DNA of 64,000 nt from Paroceanicella profunda (GTDB lineage: Bacteria; Pseudomonadota; Alphaproteobacteria; Rhodobacterales; Rhodobacteraceae), in contig NZ_CP040818.1 in assembly GCF_005887635.2 (NCBI RefSeq), positions 2,572,501 to 2,636,500 on the forward strand, in the 5' to 3' direction. This document shows positions 16,555 through 26,303 of this stretch, one piece after another. Position 1 is the stretch's first letter, and each line of letters starts with the position of its first letter. A program made the translations under genes and the position numbers. The notes beneath the pieces were generated by a model. That model searched no databases. It was not told the origin of the DNA and saw only the letters and a program-made list of their open reading frames with translations.

Positions 16555-18729
16555 TCAGAACGCCTTCTTCTTCGATTGCCCGCGATAGGCCCTCGTGCCG
16601 CCCTTGCCCGCGGTGGACCGGCCGGTGCGCGGGCTCGAGGCGGCCTCCACCGCGGCCTGTCGGGCGAGGGGGTCGTCCGCCACCGCCAGTTCGACGGCCT
16701 CCAGGCGCTTGACCTCGTCGCGCAGCCGGGCGGCCTCCTCGAACTCCAGGTTCTCCGCCGCCTTCATCATCTCCTTGCGCAGCGCGTCGAGATGCGCCTG
16801 CAGGTTGCCGCCCACCAGCGCCTTCGCCCCGGTCTTCGCGGTGATGCGCGACTGGTCGGTGTCCCCGGCCCAGACCCCGTCGAGAATGTCCTCCACGTTC
16901 TTGCGGATGGTCTCGGGGGTGATGCCGTGTGCGAGGTTGTAGGCTTCCTGCTTCTCCCGGCGGCGGTTGGTCTCGCCGATCGCGCGCTCCATGGAGCCGG
17001 TCATCTTGTCGGCATACATGATCACCCGGCCCTCGGAATTGCGCGCCGCGCGGCCGATGGTCTGAACCAGCGAGGTCTCCGAGCGCAGGAAGCCTTCCTT
17101 GTCCGCATCGAGGATCGCCACCAGCGCGCATTCGGGAATGTCGAGCCCCTCGCGCAGCAGGTTGATGCCGATCAGCACGTCGAAGGCGCCCAGCCGCAAG
17201 TCGCGCAGGATCTCGATGCGCTCGATCGTGTCGATGTCCGAATGCATGTAGCGCACGCGGATGCCCTGCTCGTGCAGGTATTCGGTGAGATCCTCCGCCA
17301 TGCGCTTGGTGAGCGTGGTCACCAGGGCCCGGTTGCCCTGGGCGGCCACCTTGCGCACCTCGTCGAGCAGGTCGTCCACCTGCATGGAGACGGGGCGGAT
17401 CTCCACCGGCGGGTCGATGAGCCCGGTGGGGCGGATCACCTGCTCGGCGAACACGCCGCCGGTCTGCTCCATCTCCCACTTGCCCGGCGTGGCCGACACG
17501 AAGACCGACTGCGGGCGCATCGCGTCCCATTCCTCGAATTTCAGCGGGCGGTTGTCCATGCAGGAGGGCAGGCGGAACCCGTGTTCGGCCAGCGTGAACT
17601 TGCGCCGGTAGTCGCCCTTGAACATGCCGCCGATCTGCGGAACCGAGACATGGCTCTCATCGGCAAACACGATCGCATTGTCGGGGATGTATTCGAACAG
17701 GGTCGGGGGCGGCTCGCCCGGGGCGCGGCCGGTGAGGTAGCGCGAGTAGTTCTCGATGCCGTTGCACACGCCGGTGGCCTCCAGCATCTCGATGTCGAAA
17801 TTGGTGCGCTGCTCCAGCCGCTGGGCCTCCAGCAGCTTGCCCTCGGAGACGAACTGGTCCAGCCGGCGGCGCAGCTCCTCCTTGATGGACCTGATCGCCT
17901 GGTTGATCGTGGGCCGCGGGGTCACGTAATGCGAGTTGGCGTAGATGCGGGTGCGCTCCAGCTTCGCGGTGCGCTCGCCGGTGAGGGGGTCGAATTCCTG
18001 GATGTCCTCCAGTTCCTCCCCGAAGAAGGAGAAGCGCCAGGCGCGGTCCTCAAGGTGGGCGGGCCACAGTTCCACCGAATCGCCCCGCACCCGGAACGAG
18101 CCGCGCTGGAAGGCCTGATCGTTGCGCTTGTACTGCTGGGTGACGAGGTCTCCGAGGAATTCGCGCTGGTCATAGGTGTTGCCGGCGATCAGCTCCTGGG
18201 TCATCGCGCCATAGGTTTCCGGCGAGCCGATGCCGTAGATGCAGGAGACGGAGGCCACGATGATCACGTCGTCGCGCTCCAGCAGCGCGCGGGTGGCCGA
18301 GTGGCGCATCCGGTCGATCTGCTCGTTGATCTGGCTTTCCTTCTCGATGAACGTATCGGTGCGGGCCACATAGGCTTCTGGCTGGTAGTAGTCGTAGTAG
18401 GAGACGAAATACTCCACGGCGTTGTACGGGAAGAAATTCTTGAACTCTCCGTAGAGCTGCGCCGCGAGGGTCTTGTTCGGTGCCAGGATGATTGCCGGGC
18501 GCTGGGTGGCTTCGATGATCTTGGCCATGGTGAAGGTCTTGCCGGTGCCGGTGGCGCCGAGCAGAACCTGGTCGCGTTCCCCCGACTGCACGCCGGCGAC
18601 CAGCTCGGCGATCGCGGTCGGCTGGTCCCCCGCCGGCTGGAAGGGTGATTCCATCACGATCCGCTTGCCACCCTCGGTCTTGTGGCGTTGCGGATCCTGC
18701 GGAACGGTGGTCAGGGCGTCGATGAGCAT
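16555..18729 (-). CDS. uvrB: Excinuclease ABC subunit B
   Basis: UvrB is the DNA-damage-verifying helicase-like core of nucleotide excision repair, loaded by UvrA and recruiting UvrC. The 724-residue protein has Walker [10 protein letters not shown] near residue 60, the [20 protein letters not shown] beta-hairpin region, helicase motifs including [11 protein letters not shown] and [19 protein letters not shown] and QTIGRAARN, and the C-terminal UVR motif ([17 protein letters not shown]) that contacts UvrC. About 25 residues precede the usual [14 protein letters not shown] start, so a shorter start is possible; the ATG used has GGAGGAG some 12 nt upstream. A basic tail follows the UVR motif. 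Confidence 0.97.
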   Translation of the reverse strand: MLIDALTTVPQDPQRHKTEGGKRIVMESPFQPAGDQPTAIAELVAGVQSGERDQVLLGATGTGKTFTMAKIIEATQRPAIILAPNKTLAAQLYGEFKNFFPYNAVEYFVSYYDYYQPEAYVARTDTFIEKESQINEQIDRMRHSATRALLERDDVIIVASVSCIYGIGSPETYGAMTQELIAGNTYDQREFLGDLVTQQYKRNDQAFQRGSFRVRGDSVELWPAHLEDRAWRFSFFGEELEDIQEFDPLTGERTAKLERTRIYANSHYVTPRPTINQAIRSIKEELRRRLDQFVSEGKLLEAQRLEQRTNFDIEMLEATGVCNGIENYSRYLTGRAPGEPPPTLFEYIPDNAIVFADESHVSVPQIGGMFKGDYRRKFTLAEHGFRLPSCMDNRPLKFEEWDAMRPQSVFVSATPGKWEMEQTGGVFAEQVIRPTGLIDPPVEIRPVSMQVDDLLDEVRKVAAQGNRALVTTLTKRMAEDLTEYLHEQGIRVRYMHSDIDTIERIEILRDLRLGAFDVLIGINLLREGLDIPECALVAILDADKEGFLRSETSLVQTIGRAARNSEGRVIMYADKMTGSMERAIGETNRRREKQEAYNLAHGITPETIRKNVEDILDGVWAGDTDQSRITAKTGAKALVGGNLQAHLDALRKEMMKAAENLEFEEAARLRDEVKRLEAVELAVADDPLARQAAVEAASSPRTGRSTAGKGGTRAYRGQSKKKAF

Positions 18730-19132
18730 GGTTTGTTAACTCCTCCACCCCATTCTGACGCTGACCGGGCGAGTTTCAACTCGATTCACCGGTCATTTCC
18801 CATGAAACCTGAGGTTGAACGTGACGCATAAAATTCAATTTCTTGGGAAGTTTTCTCTTGCCACGCCGGAAGCCCGCAGTGTATCAAGATGATGCAAGCA
18901 GCAAGAGACGGTCACCGGTCGGTCGCAGCACCACCCACCCCACCCCTCGCTCCCTCGCGGTCGACTGGTGATCCCTCGCTTGATCTGCCTTGCATTCCCC
19001 CAAAAACAGATCCTGCCCCGCGCCGGGGCCTTTCCACGCCGGGGCCTGCAAGGGGTCCTTCGCAGCCGCGGTATTGCGTCGGCCCGGCGATTGGGAGATA
19101 ACCTCACCAGGAACACTAGGAGAGATTGCCGC
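18730..19132. other. Divergent gap between uvrB and the complex I accessory gene
   Basis: Both flanking genes point outward, so two promoters are expected. The stretch near 18785-18860 is AT-richer. No match to the alphaproteobacterial SOS box (GTTC or GAAC repeated at 7-bp spacing) was found on reading. No RNA gene or coding frame is convincing. Confidence 0.5.
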
Positions 19133-19444
19133 ATGCTCGCTCGCATTTTCAAGCCTGCCCGCAACGCCATGCAGTCCGGCATGGCCAAGACCCGCAGCTG
19201 GGTTCTGGAATTCGCGCCGGAGGACCCGAAGCGGGTCGATCCGCTGATGGGCTGGCAGGGTTCGGGCGACATGCGCTCGCAGGTGCGGATGACCTTCGAA
19301 AGCCGCGAAGCCGCCATCGACTATGCCGAGCGCAAGGGCATTCCCTTCCAGGTGGAGGACCCCAAGCCGCGCAAGCCCAACGTGCGCCCGCGGGGCTATG
19401 GCGAGAACTTCGCCCATAACCGCCGCGGCGCCTGGACCCACTGA
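19133..19444 (+). CDS. NADH dehydrogenase accessory subunit, NDUFS4 family
   Basis: The 103-residue protein matches the ETC complex I conserved region: [16 protein letters not shown], then [44 protein letters not shown] and the ending [18 protein letters not shown]. Members are supernumerary subunits shared by mitochondria and alphaproteobacteria, sitting on the peripheral arm near the NADH-oxidising module and aiding its stability. The gene stands alone between a divergent uvrB and a strong terminator. Its ATG follows AGGAGAG (about 8 nt). Confidence 0.92.
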   Translation: MLARIFKPARNAMQSGMAKTRSWVLEFAPEDPKRVDPLMGWQGSGDMRSQVRMTFESREAAIDYAERKGIPFQVEDPKPRKPNVRPRGYGENFAHNRRGAWTH

Positions 19445-19481
19445 GCGTCCGGCAGGCGCCTCGCGTGGCTGAGAATTCCGC

Positions 19482-19508
19482 AAGCCCGGTCCCGCGACCG
19501 GGCTTTTT
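19482..19508 (+). terminator. Rho-independent terminator
   Basis: A perfect 10-bp stem AAGCCCGGTC/GACCGGGCTT with a CCGC loop runs into a T-run (five T in all), 37 bp after the NDUFS4-like stop. It is the clearest intrinsic terminator in the window. Confidence 0.92.
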
Positions 19509-19595
19509 CGTGGCGCCCGGCCGGGCCACCGCGCGTTCCGCTTGCCGGCGGGGCAGCGGCGACGGGCCGCGGGGCAGGCAACGGGGGAGGGGGCG

Positions 19596-20132
19596 ATGAT
19601 CTCCGGACATGTCTTCATCGGCGTGAGCGTTGACGGGTATATCGCCCGGCCGGACGGCGGCATCGACTGGCTGGCCGCGGTGGAGCGCGAGGACGAGGAT
19701 TACGGCTATGCCCGCTTCGGCGCCGGCATGGACGGCGTTGTGATGGGCCGCAGCACCTTCGAGACCGTGCTCGGTTTCGGCGCCTGGCCCTACGAGCGGC
19801 CGGTGGTGGTGCTGTCGCACAGCCTCGTCGACCTGCCGGTGCCCGAGGGGCTGGAGGGGCGGCTGAGCTTCAGCGACGCCACGCCGGCCGCCCTGTTCGA
19901 CACGCTCTCGGCCCGGGGCTGGCGGCGCGTGTGGGTGGACGGCGGACGGGTGGTCCAGTCCTTCCTGCGCGCCGGGCTGATCTCGGAAATGACGCTGTCG
20001 CGCATCCCGGTGCTGATCGGCGCGGGCATCCCGCTGTTCGGCCCGCTGTCGGGAGACCTGCGCCTGGAACACCAGGAAACCCGCGCCTTTCCCTCCGGAC
20101 TCGTGCAGTCACGCTACCGCTGCTCAGTCTGA
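19596..20132 (+). CDS. Dihydrofolate reductase family protein (RibD C-terminal-like)
   Basis: A 178-residue protein of the DHFR/RibD reductase fold. It has the N-terminal strand and loop VFIGVSVDGYIARPDGGIDWL, the cofactor-binding MGRSTFE, the VVVLSHSL strand, the nucleotide-binding turn RVWVDGGRVVQ, and the C-terminal LSRIPVLIGAGIPLFG. Such YyaP/YwjB-like proteins are NAD(P)H-dependent but mostly of unknown substrate; true FolA activity is not implied. The ATG at 19596 follows a GGGGGAGGGGG site; an 18-codon upstream extension was dropped. Confidence 0.8.
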   Translation: MISGHVFIGVSVDGYIARPDGGIDWLAAVEREDEDYGYARFGAGMDGVVMGRSTFETVLGFGAWPYERPVVVLSHSLVDLPVPEGLEGRLSFSDATPAALFDTLSARGWRRVWVDGGRVVQSFLRAGLISEMTLSRIPVLIGAGIPLFGPLSGDLRLEHQETRAFPSGLVQSRYRCSV

Positions 20133-20374
20133 GACCGCGGGGCCCTGCGCCACCCGGACAGACGCGGGGAGAGCCGTGACATGAAGCGCCACAGCCTGCC
20201 CGTGCCGTCGCGCCCGGAAAGTCTCCCCCAAGGGCGCAGCCCGCCGTCCAGAGATGTGCTCGTAAAGGCACACCCTAGCGCACCCCGCCGTCCGGCGGTG
20301 TGTCCGGAAAGGCAACTCCCGGGCAGACCCCGCCGCGCTGCGGGCACGTCCGGAAAGCCGCCCCGGGCGGAGCG

Positions 20375-20493
20375 CCGGCTTGGCTGGCCGCTGCGTCCCG
20401 GAGGCCAGGGCGTGGCCCGCCGGAGCGGGCCGCGCCACGTGGGGTATGACCACCCCCGGGGGGAGCTCCGGCTTGGCTGGCCGCTGCGTCCCG
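20375..20493. repeat. Long direct repeat, two copies about 93 bp apart
   Basis: A 26-bp string beginning CCGGCTTGGCTGGCCGCTG is identical at 20375-20400 and 20468-20493, and similarity continues on both sides (AGGCC-GGGCGTGGCCC after each). Just upstream, GTCCGGAAAG occurs twice (about 20299 and 20349), with a third related CCCGGAAAG near 20214. This fills most of the 20133-20537 gap between the convergent DHFR-like gene and serS; no gene is seen in it. Confidence 0.8.
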
Positions 20494-20537
20494 CAGGCCG
20501 GGGCGTGGCCCATAGCAGAGGCCCGCGCGACGCGGGG

Positions 20538-21830
20538 TCAGGCCAGCGTGCCGTCCGGCAGGATCCGGGTGTGGCCGCGCATGTAGGGCACCAGCACCTC
20601 GGGCAGGGTGACGGAGCCGTCGGCCTCCTGGTAATTCTCCAGCACCGCGATCAGGCAGCGGCCCACGGCCAGGCCCGAGCCGTTGAGCGTGTGCACGAAC
20701 TCCGGCTTCTCGCCATCGGCGGGGCGGAAGCGGGCGTTCATCCGCCGGGCCTGGAAATCGCCGCAGACCGAGCAGGAGGAGATTTCGCGGTAGGTGTTCT
20801 GCCCCGGCAGCCAGGCCTCGATGTCATGGGTGCGGCGGGCGCCGAAGCCCATGTCGCCGGCGCAGAGCACCACGGTGCGGTAGGGGATGCCCAGCTTCAC
20901 CAGGATGTCCTCGGCGCAGGCGGTCATCCGGTCCAGCTCGGCGCGGCTGTCTTCCGGGCGGGTGACGGAAACCATCTCCACCTTCTCGAACTGGTGCTGG
21001 CGCAGCATGCCGGCGGTGTCGCGGCCGGCGGAACCCGCCTCGGAGCGGAAGCACTGGGTGTGCGCGGTCATCCGCTTCGGCAGCGCCTCGGGCGGCAGGG
21101 TCTGCCCGGCCACGGTGTTGGTGAGCGTCACCTCCGAGGTGGGGATCAGCCACCAGCCGTTGGTGGTCTCGTAGCTGTCCTCGGCGAACTTCGGCAGCTG
21201 GCCGGTGCCGTACATCGCCTCGGGCTTCACCAGGATCGGGGTCCAGGTCTCCGTCAGGCCGTTTTCCTCGACATGGGTATCCAGCATGAACTGGGCCAGC
21301 GCCCGGTGCAGCCGGACCATCGCGCCGGTGAGCACCACGAAGCGGCTGCCGGAGAGGCGCGCCGCGGTCTCGAAGTCCAGCCCCGGCAGGGCGGCCGGAA
21401 TCTCGTAATGCTCCTTCGGGGTGAAGGCGAAATCCCGCGGGACGCCCCAGCGGCGCATCTCCACGTTGCCGGACTCGTCCAGCCCGTCGGGAATGTCCTC
21501 GAAGGGCAGGTTGGGCAGGCCCATGAGCGCGTCGGTCAGCGCCTCGTCGCAGGCGCGCACCTCGGCCTCCAGACGGGCGATCTCGTCCTTCTTCTGCGCG
21601 ACCAGGCCGCGCAGGCGCTCGAACTCCGCATCGTCGCCGCGGCCCTTGGCGGCGCCCACCAGCCTGGAGGCCGCGTTGCGCTCGGCCAGCGCGGCGTCCT
21701 GCGCGGTCACCGTCTCGCGGCGGCGCGCGTCGAGCGCCAGGATCCCGGCGGACACCGAGGACAGTCCGCGACGGCTGAGAGCGGCGTCGAAGGCCGCGGG
21801 GTTTTCGCGGATCTGGCGGATGTCATGCAT
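20538..21830 (-). CDS. serS: Seryl-tRNA synthetase
   Basis: SerRS charges tRNA-Ser and tRNA-Sec with serine. The 430-residue protein has the N-terminal coiled-coil arm that reads the long variable arm of tRNA-Ser (roughly residues 27-100, [20 protein letters not shown]), and class II motifs 2 ([20 protein letters not shown]) and 3 ([19 protein letters not shown]), with TSEV upstream for serine recognition. Length is standard. It is transcribed away from yajC, with 256 bp between the two starts. Confidence 0.97.
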   Translation of the reverse strand: MHDIRQIRENPAAFDAALSRRGLSSVSAGILALDARRRETVTAQDAALAERNAASRLVGAAKGRGDDAEFERLRGLVAQKKDEIARLEAEVRACDEALTDALMGLPNLPFEDIPDGLDESGNVEMRRWGVPRDFAFTPKEHYEIPAALPGLDFETAARLSGSRFVVLTGAMVRLHRALAQFMLDTHVEENGLTETWTPILVKPEAMYGTGQLPKFAEDSYETTNGWWLIPTSEVTLTNTVAGQTLPPEALPKRMTAHTQCFRSEAGSAGRDTAGMLRQHQFEKVEMVSVTRPEDSRAELDRMTACAEDILVKLGIPYRTVVLCAGDMGFGARRTHDIEAWLPGQNTYREISSCSVCGDFQARRMNARFRPADGEKPEFVHTLNGSGLAVGRCLIAVLENYQEADGSVTLPEVLVPYMRGHTRILPDGTLA

Positions 21831-22086
21831 GGCTTTTGCCTCGGTCAGGGTTCGGTAACGGCGGGGTTATGCAATATTCCGTGGCGGGGGGAAACTGTCT
21901 CCTTGGCCGCGACGTTCCATCATTCGGTGCCTTGCGCCCTTCCCAGCCTGATCGCGAGTGCCTATCTGCCGGTGCACCGGCTTGCCAAGCCCGGTGCGCA
22001 CGGCTAGTGTCCGCGCGATTTTCCGGGCCTCGTGGGGGCCCGGCACACAAGGGCCGGCAGGACCGGCGCAACAAGGGAAATGGTGG

Positions 22087-22374
22087 ATGCAGGGCATCGA
22101 GGGTCTTATCCCGTTCGTACTGATTTTCGCGATCATGTATTTTCTCATGATCCGGCCGCAGCAGAAGAAGGCCAAGCAGCACAGGGCCATGCTGGATGCT
22201 CTGCGTCGCGGTGACCAGGTCATCACCCAGGGCGGCATCGTCGGCAAGGTGGTGAAGGTCAAGGAAGACGGCGAGGTGGAGCTCGAGATCGCCGATGGCG
22301 TGAAGATCCGCGTCATCCGCGCCACCATCGCCCAGGTCACTTCCAAGACCGAGCCTGCCACCACCGAAAGCTGA
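22087..22374 (+). CDS. yajC: Sec translocon accessory subunit YajC
   Basis: YajC is a small inner-membrane protein that joins SecD and SecF in the holotranslocon. The 95-residue product has one N-terminal helix (IPFVLIFAIMYFLMI) followed directly by RPQQKKAKQH and the soluble motif LRRGDQVITQGGIVGKV. The start gives MQGIEGL; codons before it are in the non-coding leader. It leads yajC-secD-secF, with 52 bp before secD. Confidence 0.96.
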   Translation: MQGIEGLIPFVLIFAIMYFLMIRPQQKKAKQHRAMLDALRRGDQVITQGGIVGKVVKVKEDGEVELEIADGVKIRVIRATIAQVTSKTEPATTES

Positions 22375-22426
22375 TCAGCCGGGGCGGCCCGCTCCGGCGG
22401 CTCCCCGCCTCGCGGAAAGACGAAAA

Positions 22427-24058
22427 ATGCTGCATTTTGGCCCTTTCAAATCGGCGCTGATCTGGCTTGTCGTGCTGGTCGGCGTCGTGTTCGCCCTGCC
22501 GAACTTCTTCTATGCAAGGGTGGAAAGGGCCAATGACGCCCGCGCGCTCGTCGAGGCCGGCGCCACGCTGACCCCGGAGCAGCAGGCCGATCTCGCGGCT
22601 TGGCCGGCCTGGGCGCCCTCCAACCTGGTGAACCTCGGCCTGGACCTGCGCGGCGGCGTGCACCTGCTCGTCGAAGTGCGGGTGGCGGATGTCTACAACA
22701 CGCTCATCGAGGGCTACTGGCCGGAGGTGCGCGACCAGTTGCGCGGCCTCTCCGGCGTGAACTCGGTGCGCCGCCAGCAGGCCGAGCCGGGCGTGCTGAA
22801 AGTGCACATCGACAATGCCGATGCCGTGGGCAGCGCCATCTCCGCCATTCGCTCCATCTCCGGGGCGAACGCGCTCTCGGTGGAGGACAGCGGCGGCGGG
22901 CTCATCACCATCCAGCTCACCGAGGCGGAGAAGACCGCCGCGAACAGCCGCACCATGGCCCAGTCGCTGGAGATCATCCGCCGCCGCGTGGACGAATCCG
23001 GCACCCGGGAGCCGAGCATCCAGCGCCAGGGCGATGACCGTATCGTCATCGAGGTGCCGGGCATCGGCTCGGCGGAGGAGCTGCTCGACATCATCGGCAA
23101 GACCGCCGCGCTGTCCTTCCACCCCGTCATCCGCACCGCGCAGGCCGGCGAGCAGGTGGGCTTCGACGAGTTGCTGCTCCCCGACCAGGAGAGCGGCCAG
23201 TACTTCGTGGTCGAGCGCGCGCCGGTGGTGACGGGGGACAACCTCGTCGACAGCCAGCCGAGCTTCGACCAGAACGGCCTGCCGGACGTGAGCTTCCGCT
23301 TCGACGCCGTGGGCGCGCGCAAGTTCGGCGACTACACGCGCGACAACATCGGCAAGCTCTTCGCCATCGTGCTGGATGACCGGATCATCTCCGCCCCGCG
23401 CATCCAGAGCGCGATCACCGGCGGCTCGGGTGTCATCACCGGCTCCTTCACCGTGCAGGAGGCGACCAACCTCTCCATCCTGCTGCGCGCCGGCGCGCTG
23501 CCCGCGGGCATCAACGTGCTCGAACAGCGCATCGTCGGCCCCGAACTGGGGCAGGACAGCATCGACGCCGGCACCGTGGCCAGCATCGTGGCCTTCATCG
23601 CGGTGATGGGCTTCATGTGGCTCACCTACGGGCTTTACGGCGTCTTCGCCAACGTGGCGCTGCTGGCCAACGTGGCGATCATGTTCGCGGTGCTCAGCAC
23701 CATCGGGGCCACGCTCACGCTGCCGGGCATCGCCGGCATCGTGCTCACCATCGGCATGGCGGTGGATGCCAACGTGCTGATCTTCGAGCGCATCCGCGAG
23801 GAACTGGCCAGCGCGAAGGGCGTCGCCCGGGCGGTGGAGCAGGGCTTCTCGCGGGCCTTCTCGGCGATTCTGGACGCGAACATCACCACGCTCATCGCGG
23901 TCGTCATCCTGTTCTGGGTGGGCTCGGGGCCGGTGCGCGGCTTCGCCGTCACGCTCGGCATCGGTGTCGTGACCTCGGTCTTCACGGCGATCTACGTCAC
24001 CCGGCTGCTCATGGCGTTCTACATCCGCCGCGCGCGGCCGAAGACGATCAACATCTGA
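22427..24058 (+). CDS. secD: Protein translocase subunit SecD
   Basis: SecD uses the proton gradient with SecF to pull exported proteins out of the SecYEG channel into the periplasm. The 543-residue protein has an N-terminal helix (LIWLVVLVGVVFALPNFF), the D1 motif NLGLDLRGGVHLL, the periplasmic P1 domain with RRRVDESGTREPSIQRQGDD, and five C-terminal transmembrane helices with IVGPELGQDSI, GMAVDANVLIFERIREEL and DANITTLIAVVILFW. It is separate from SecF. Confidence 0.97.
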   Translation: MLHFGPFKSALIWLVVLVGVVFALPNFFYARVERANDARALVEAGATLTPEQQADLAAWPAWAPSNLVNLGLDLRGGVHLLVEVRVADVYNTLIEGYWPEVRDQLRGLSGVNSVRRQQAEPGVLKVHIDNADAVGSAISAIRSISGANALSVEDSGGGLITIQLTEAEKTAANSRTMAQSLEIIRRRVDESGTREPSIQRQGDDRIVIEVPGIGSAEELLDIIGKTAALSFHPVIRTAQAGEQVGFDELLLPDQESGQYFVVERAPVVTGDNLVDSQPSFDQNGLPDVSFRFDAVGARKFGDYTRDNIGKLFAIVLDDRIISAPRIQSAITGGSGVITGSFTVQEATNLSILLRAGALPAGINVLEQRIVGPELGQDSIDAGTVASIVAFIAVMGFMWLTYGLYGVFANVALLANVAIMFAVLSTIGATLTLPGIAGIVLTIGMAVDANVLIFERIREELASAKGVARAVEQGFSRAFSAILDANITTLIAVVILFWVGSGPVRGFAVTLGIGVVTSVFTAIYVTRLLMAFYIRRARPKTINI

Positions 24059-24067
24059 GGGGCGATC

Positions 24068-25036
24068 ATGGCACTGAAACTCATCCCGCACGCCACGAAG
24101 TTCGACTTCCTGGGCCTGCGCAAGATCGCCATCGGCTTCACCGGGCTCAGCACGCTGGCCTCCATCGTGCTGCTGCTCGTGGTCGGGCTCAACTTCGGCA
24201 TCGACTTCCGCGGCGGCACGATGATCCAGACGGCCACGCCGCAGGATGTCGCCGTGGCGCAGTATCGCGACGCGCTGGCCGATGCCGGGGTGGGCGAGGT
24301 GACCATCTCGCGCATCACCGACACCGGCGCCTCCGCCGACCCGCGCCACCAGGTGATGCTGCGCATCGTCGAGCAGGGCGACGACGCGGACGTGCAGCAA
24401 AGCGCCATCGCCACGGTGCAGCAGAAGCTCAAAGCCGCGATCCCGGACGTGGAGTTCGTCTCGGTCGCCAGCGTGGGCGGCAAGGTCTCCGGCGAGCTGA
24501 TCCAGGCCGGCGTGCTGGCCGTGGTGCTCTCCGTCGTGGCCGTGGTGATCTACATCTGGCTGCGCTTCGAGTGGCAGTTCGCCGTCGCCGCGGTCATCAG
24601 CCTCGTGCATGACGTGTTCCTCACGCTCGGGCTGTTCTCGCTGCTGCAGCTGGAATTCTCGCTCTCCATCATCGCGGCGCTGCTCACCATCGTGGGCTAT
24701 TCGCTCAACGACACGGTGATCGTCTTCGACCGCGTGCGCGAGAACCTGCGCAAGTACAAGAAGATGGACCTCGGCGAGATCATCAACCTCTCCACCAACG
24801 AGACGCTGTCGCGCACGCTGATGACCTCGGGCACCACGCTCATCGCGCTGCTCTCGCTCTATTTCCTCGGCGGGCCGGTGATCTCGGGCTTCACCTTCGC
24901 GATGATCTGGGGCGTGCTGATCGGTACCTACTCGTCCATCTACGTCGCGGGCGTGGTGGTGTTCTGGCTGGGGGTGGACCGTTCGGACAAGCCGAACTCC
25001 AAGGCCGGCACCCAGTTCGCCAACATCGACGCCTGA
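24068..25036 (+). CDS. secF: Protein translocase subunit SecF
   Basis: SecF forms the SecDF export motor with SecD. The 322-residue protein opens with KFDFLGLRKIAIGFTG and a first helix, then the conserved NFGIDFRGGTMIQ, a periplasmic loop, and five more helices containing YIWLRFEWQFAVAAVISLVH, NDTVIVFDRVRENLRKYKK and LNETLSRTLMTS-like motifs. Nine bases separate it from secD, so the two are cotranscribed. Confidence 0.97.
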   Translation: MALKLIPHATKFDFLGLRKIAIGFTGLSTLASIVLLLVVGLNFGIDFRGGTMIQTATPQDVAVAQYRDALADAGVGEVTISRITDTGASADPRHQVMLRIVEQGDDADVQQSAIATVQQKLKAAIPDVEFVSVASVGGKVSGELIQAGVLAVVLSVVAVVIYIWLRFEWQFAVAAVISLVHDVFLTLGLFSLLQLEFSLSIIAALLTIVGYSLNDTVIVFDRVRENLRKYKKMDLGEIINLSTNETLSRTLMTSGTTLIALLSLYFLGGPVISGFTFAMIWGVLIGTYSSIYVAGVVVFWLGVDRSDKPNSKAGTQFANIDA

Positions 25037-25048
25037 GGGCTCCCGGGC

Positions 25049-25795
25049 GTGGCCGGGCTCTGGGCTGACCTCGCCACGCCGCAGACCGCCTGGCTGGCGC
25101 TCTTCGCGGTGCTGGCCGGGGTGGTGCGCGGCTTCTCGGGCTTCGGCGCGGCGCTGGTGTTCATGCCGCTCGGCGCGCTGATCGCCGAACCGCGGGACCT
25201 GCGCGTCGCCTTCCTGGTGATGAACCTCTTCGGGCCGCTGCCGCTGATGCCCGACGCCCTCCGGCGGGCGGACCGGCGCGAGGTGCTGCGCCTGTCGCTC
25301 GGCGCCGTGGTCGGGGTGCCGCTGGGCATCTGGCTGCTGATGAGCGTGGATCCGGCCGGTTTCCGCCTCCTGGTGGCGCTGATCTGCCTCGCCGCCCTGG
25401 CCGCCTTCCTCAGCGGCTGGCGCTACCGGCGCACGCCCGGCCCGGCGGTGAAGCTCGCCACCGGGTTCCTCGCCGGCATCGGCGGCGGGTTCGCCGGTGT
25501 CGCCGGGCCGCCGGTGGTGCTGTTCTACCTCGGCGGGCAGCGCGGCGCGGTGGAGATCCGCTCGGCGCTTTTCGTGTTCTTCTACGCCTCCACCCTGCTG
25601 GGCGCGGGGGTGATCGCGGCCAGCGGCCTGCTCACCGTGCAATCCGTGGCGCTCGGCCTCGTCCTCACCGTGCCGCACACGCTGGCCAACATGGCCGGCG
25701 GCCGGCTGTTCGGTTTGGCGGGCGAGCGCGACTTCCGCTATGCTGCCTATGCCATCATGGGGGTTGCCGCCCTGCTGGCGCTTCCCATCTACTGA
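25049..25795 (+). CDS. TSUP (TauE/SafE) family membrane transporter
   Basis: The 248-residue protein is almost wholly hydrophobic, with about eight predicted helices in the two-halved TSUP arrangement: VVRGFSGFGAALVFMPLGALI in the first half and FLAGIGGGFAGVAGPPVVLFYL in the second. Relatives move sulfite, sulfoacetate or other small organosulfur anions; the substrate here cannot be told. It starts at a GTG 12 bp after secF and may ride on that message, though no functional link to secretion is evident. Confidence 0.85.
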   Translation: MAGLWADLATPQTAWLALFAVLAGVVRGFSGFGAALVFMPLGALIAEPRDLRVAFLVMNLFGPLPLMPDALRRADRREVLRLSLGAVVGVPLGIWLLMSVDPAGFRLLVALICLAALAAFLSGWRYRRTPGPAVKLATGFLAGIGGGFAGVAGPPVVLFYLGGQRGAVEIRSALFVFFYASTLLGAGVIAASGLLTVQSVALGLVLTVPHTLANMAGGRLFGLAGERDFRYAAYAIMGVAALLALPIY

Positions 25796-25852
25796 AGGGG
25801 CGCGCGTGACCGCCGCGCCTCCAGACTGATCGTCCCGAGAAGGAGCCCCGCC

Positions 25853-26206
25853 ATGCAGCTCAACGAGATCCGTTTCGACGGCCAGCGGCCGGTCGACGGC
25901 TATGGCCCGGGTTTCTTCCGCATCGGCGGACAGGTGATGACCGGTGCCGTGCTGCTGCTGCCCGACAGGTCGCTGCCCTGGGGCGGGCCGGGAGACGTGG
26001 CGCCGATCGCCGCCGCGCTGGAGGACATCGACGTGGTGCTGTTCGGCATGGGCCCGGAGATCGACAACATTCCCGCCGCCACCCGCACCTGCCTCGACGA
26101 GGCGGGCATCGGCGTGGAGATCATGTCGACACCCTCCGCCTGCCGGACCTACAACGTGCTCTTGGCCGAGGGCCGGCGCGTGGGGTTGGCGCTGCTTCCG
26201 GTTTGA
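25853..26206 (+). CDS. Mth938-like domain protein (NDUFAF3 relative)
   Basis: A 117-residue protein of the MTH938/DUF498 family. Diagnostic stretches are RFDGQRPVDGYGPGFFRIGG, VVLFGMGPEIDNIP and the C-terminal GIGVEIMSTPSACRTYNVL. The mitochondrial member NDUFAF3 is a complex I assembly factor and is found beside secDF-type genes in alphaproteobacteria, as here. A role in respiratory complex or membrane-protein assembly is inferred. The gene follows a clear AAGGAG site. Confidence 0.9.
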   Translation: MQLNEIRFDGQRPVDGYGPGFFRIGGQVMTGAVLLLPDRSLPWGGPGDVAPIAAALEDIDVVLFGMGPEIDNIPAATRTCLDEAGIGVEIMSTPSACRTYNVLLAEGRRVGLALLPV

Positions 26207-26218
26207 CAACCGGAGCAT

Positions 26219-26248
26219 TTGAAACAGCTTCGTCGTTAACCTTATATA
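26219..26248 (+). promoter_or_regulatory. Candidate sigma-70 promoter of sodB
   Basis: TTGAAA (26219-26224) and TATATA (26243-26248) are 18 bp apart (17 if the -10 is read as TTATAT). They lie immediately after the Mth938-like stop and about 55 bp before the sodB start, inside an AT-rich patch that stands out from the surroundings. Confidence 0.6.
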
Positions 26249-26303
26249 CCCAGACCGGAGGGAGGCATCCGCTTCCCGCCGCATGACAGAGAGGACATTC
26301 AAG

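Noticed and set aside
18780..18830. LexA (SOS) box upstream of uvrB
   Set aside because: GTTCAACCTCAGGTTTC resembles the alphaproteobacterial direct repeat, but the second half does not match at 7-bp spacing.
22337..26302. A 1321-codon open frame on the minus strand across yajC-secD-secF
   Set aside because: It is antisense to four well-supported genes, has His/Arg/Gly-rich composition typical of GC-rich shadow frames, and matches no family.
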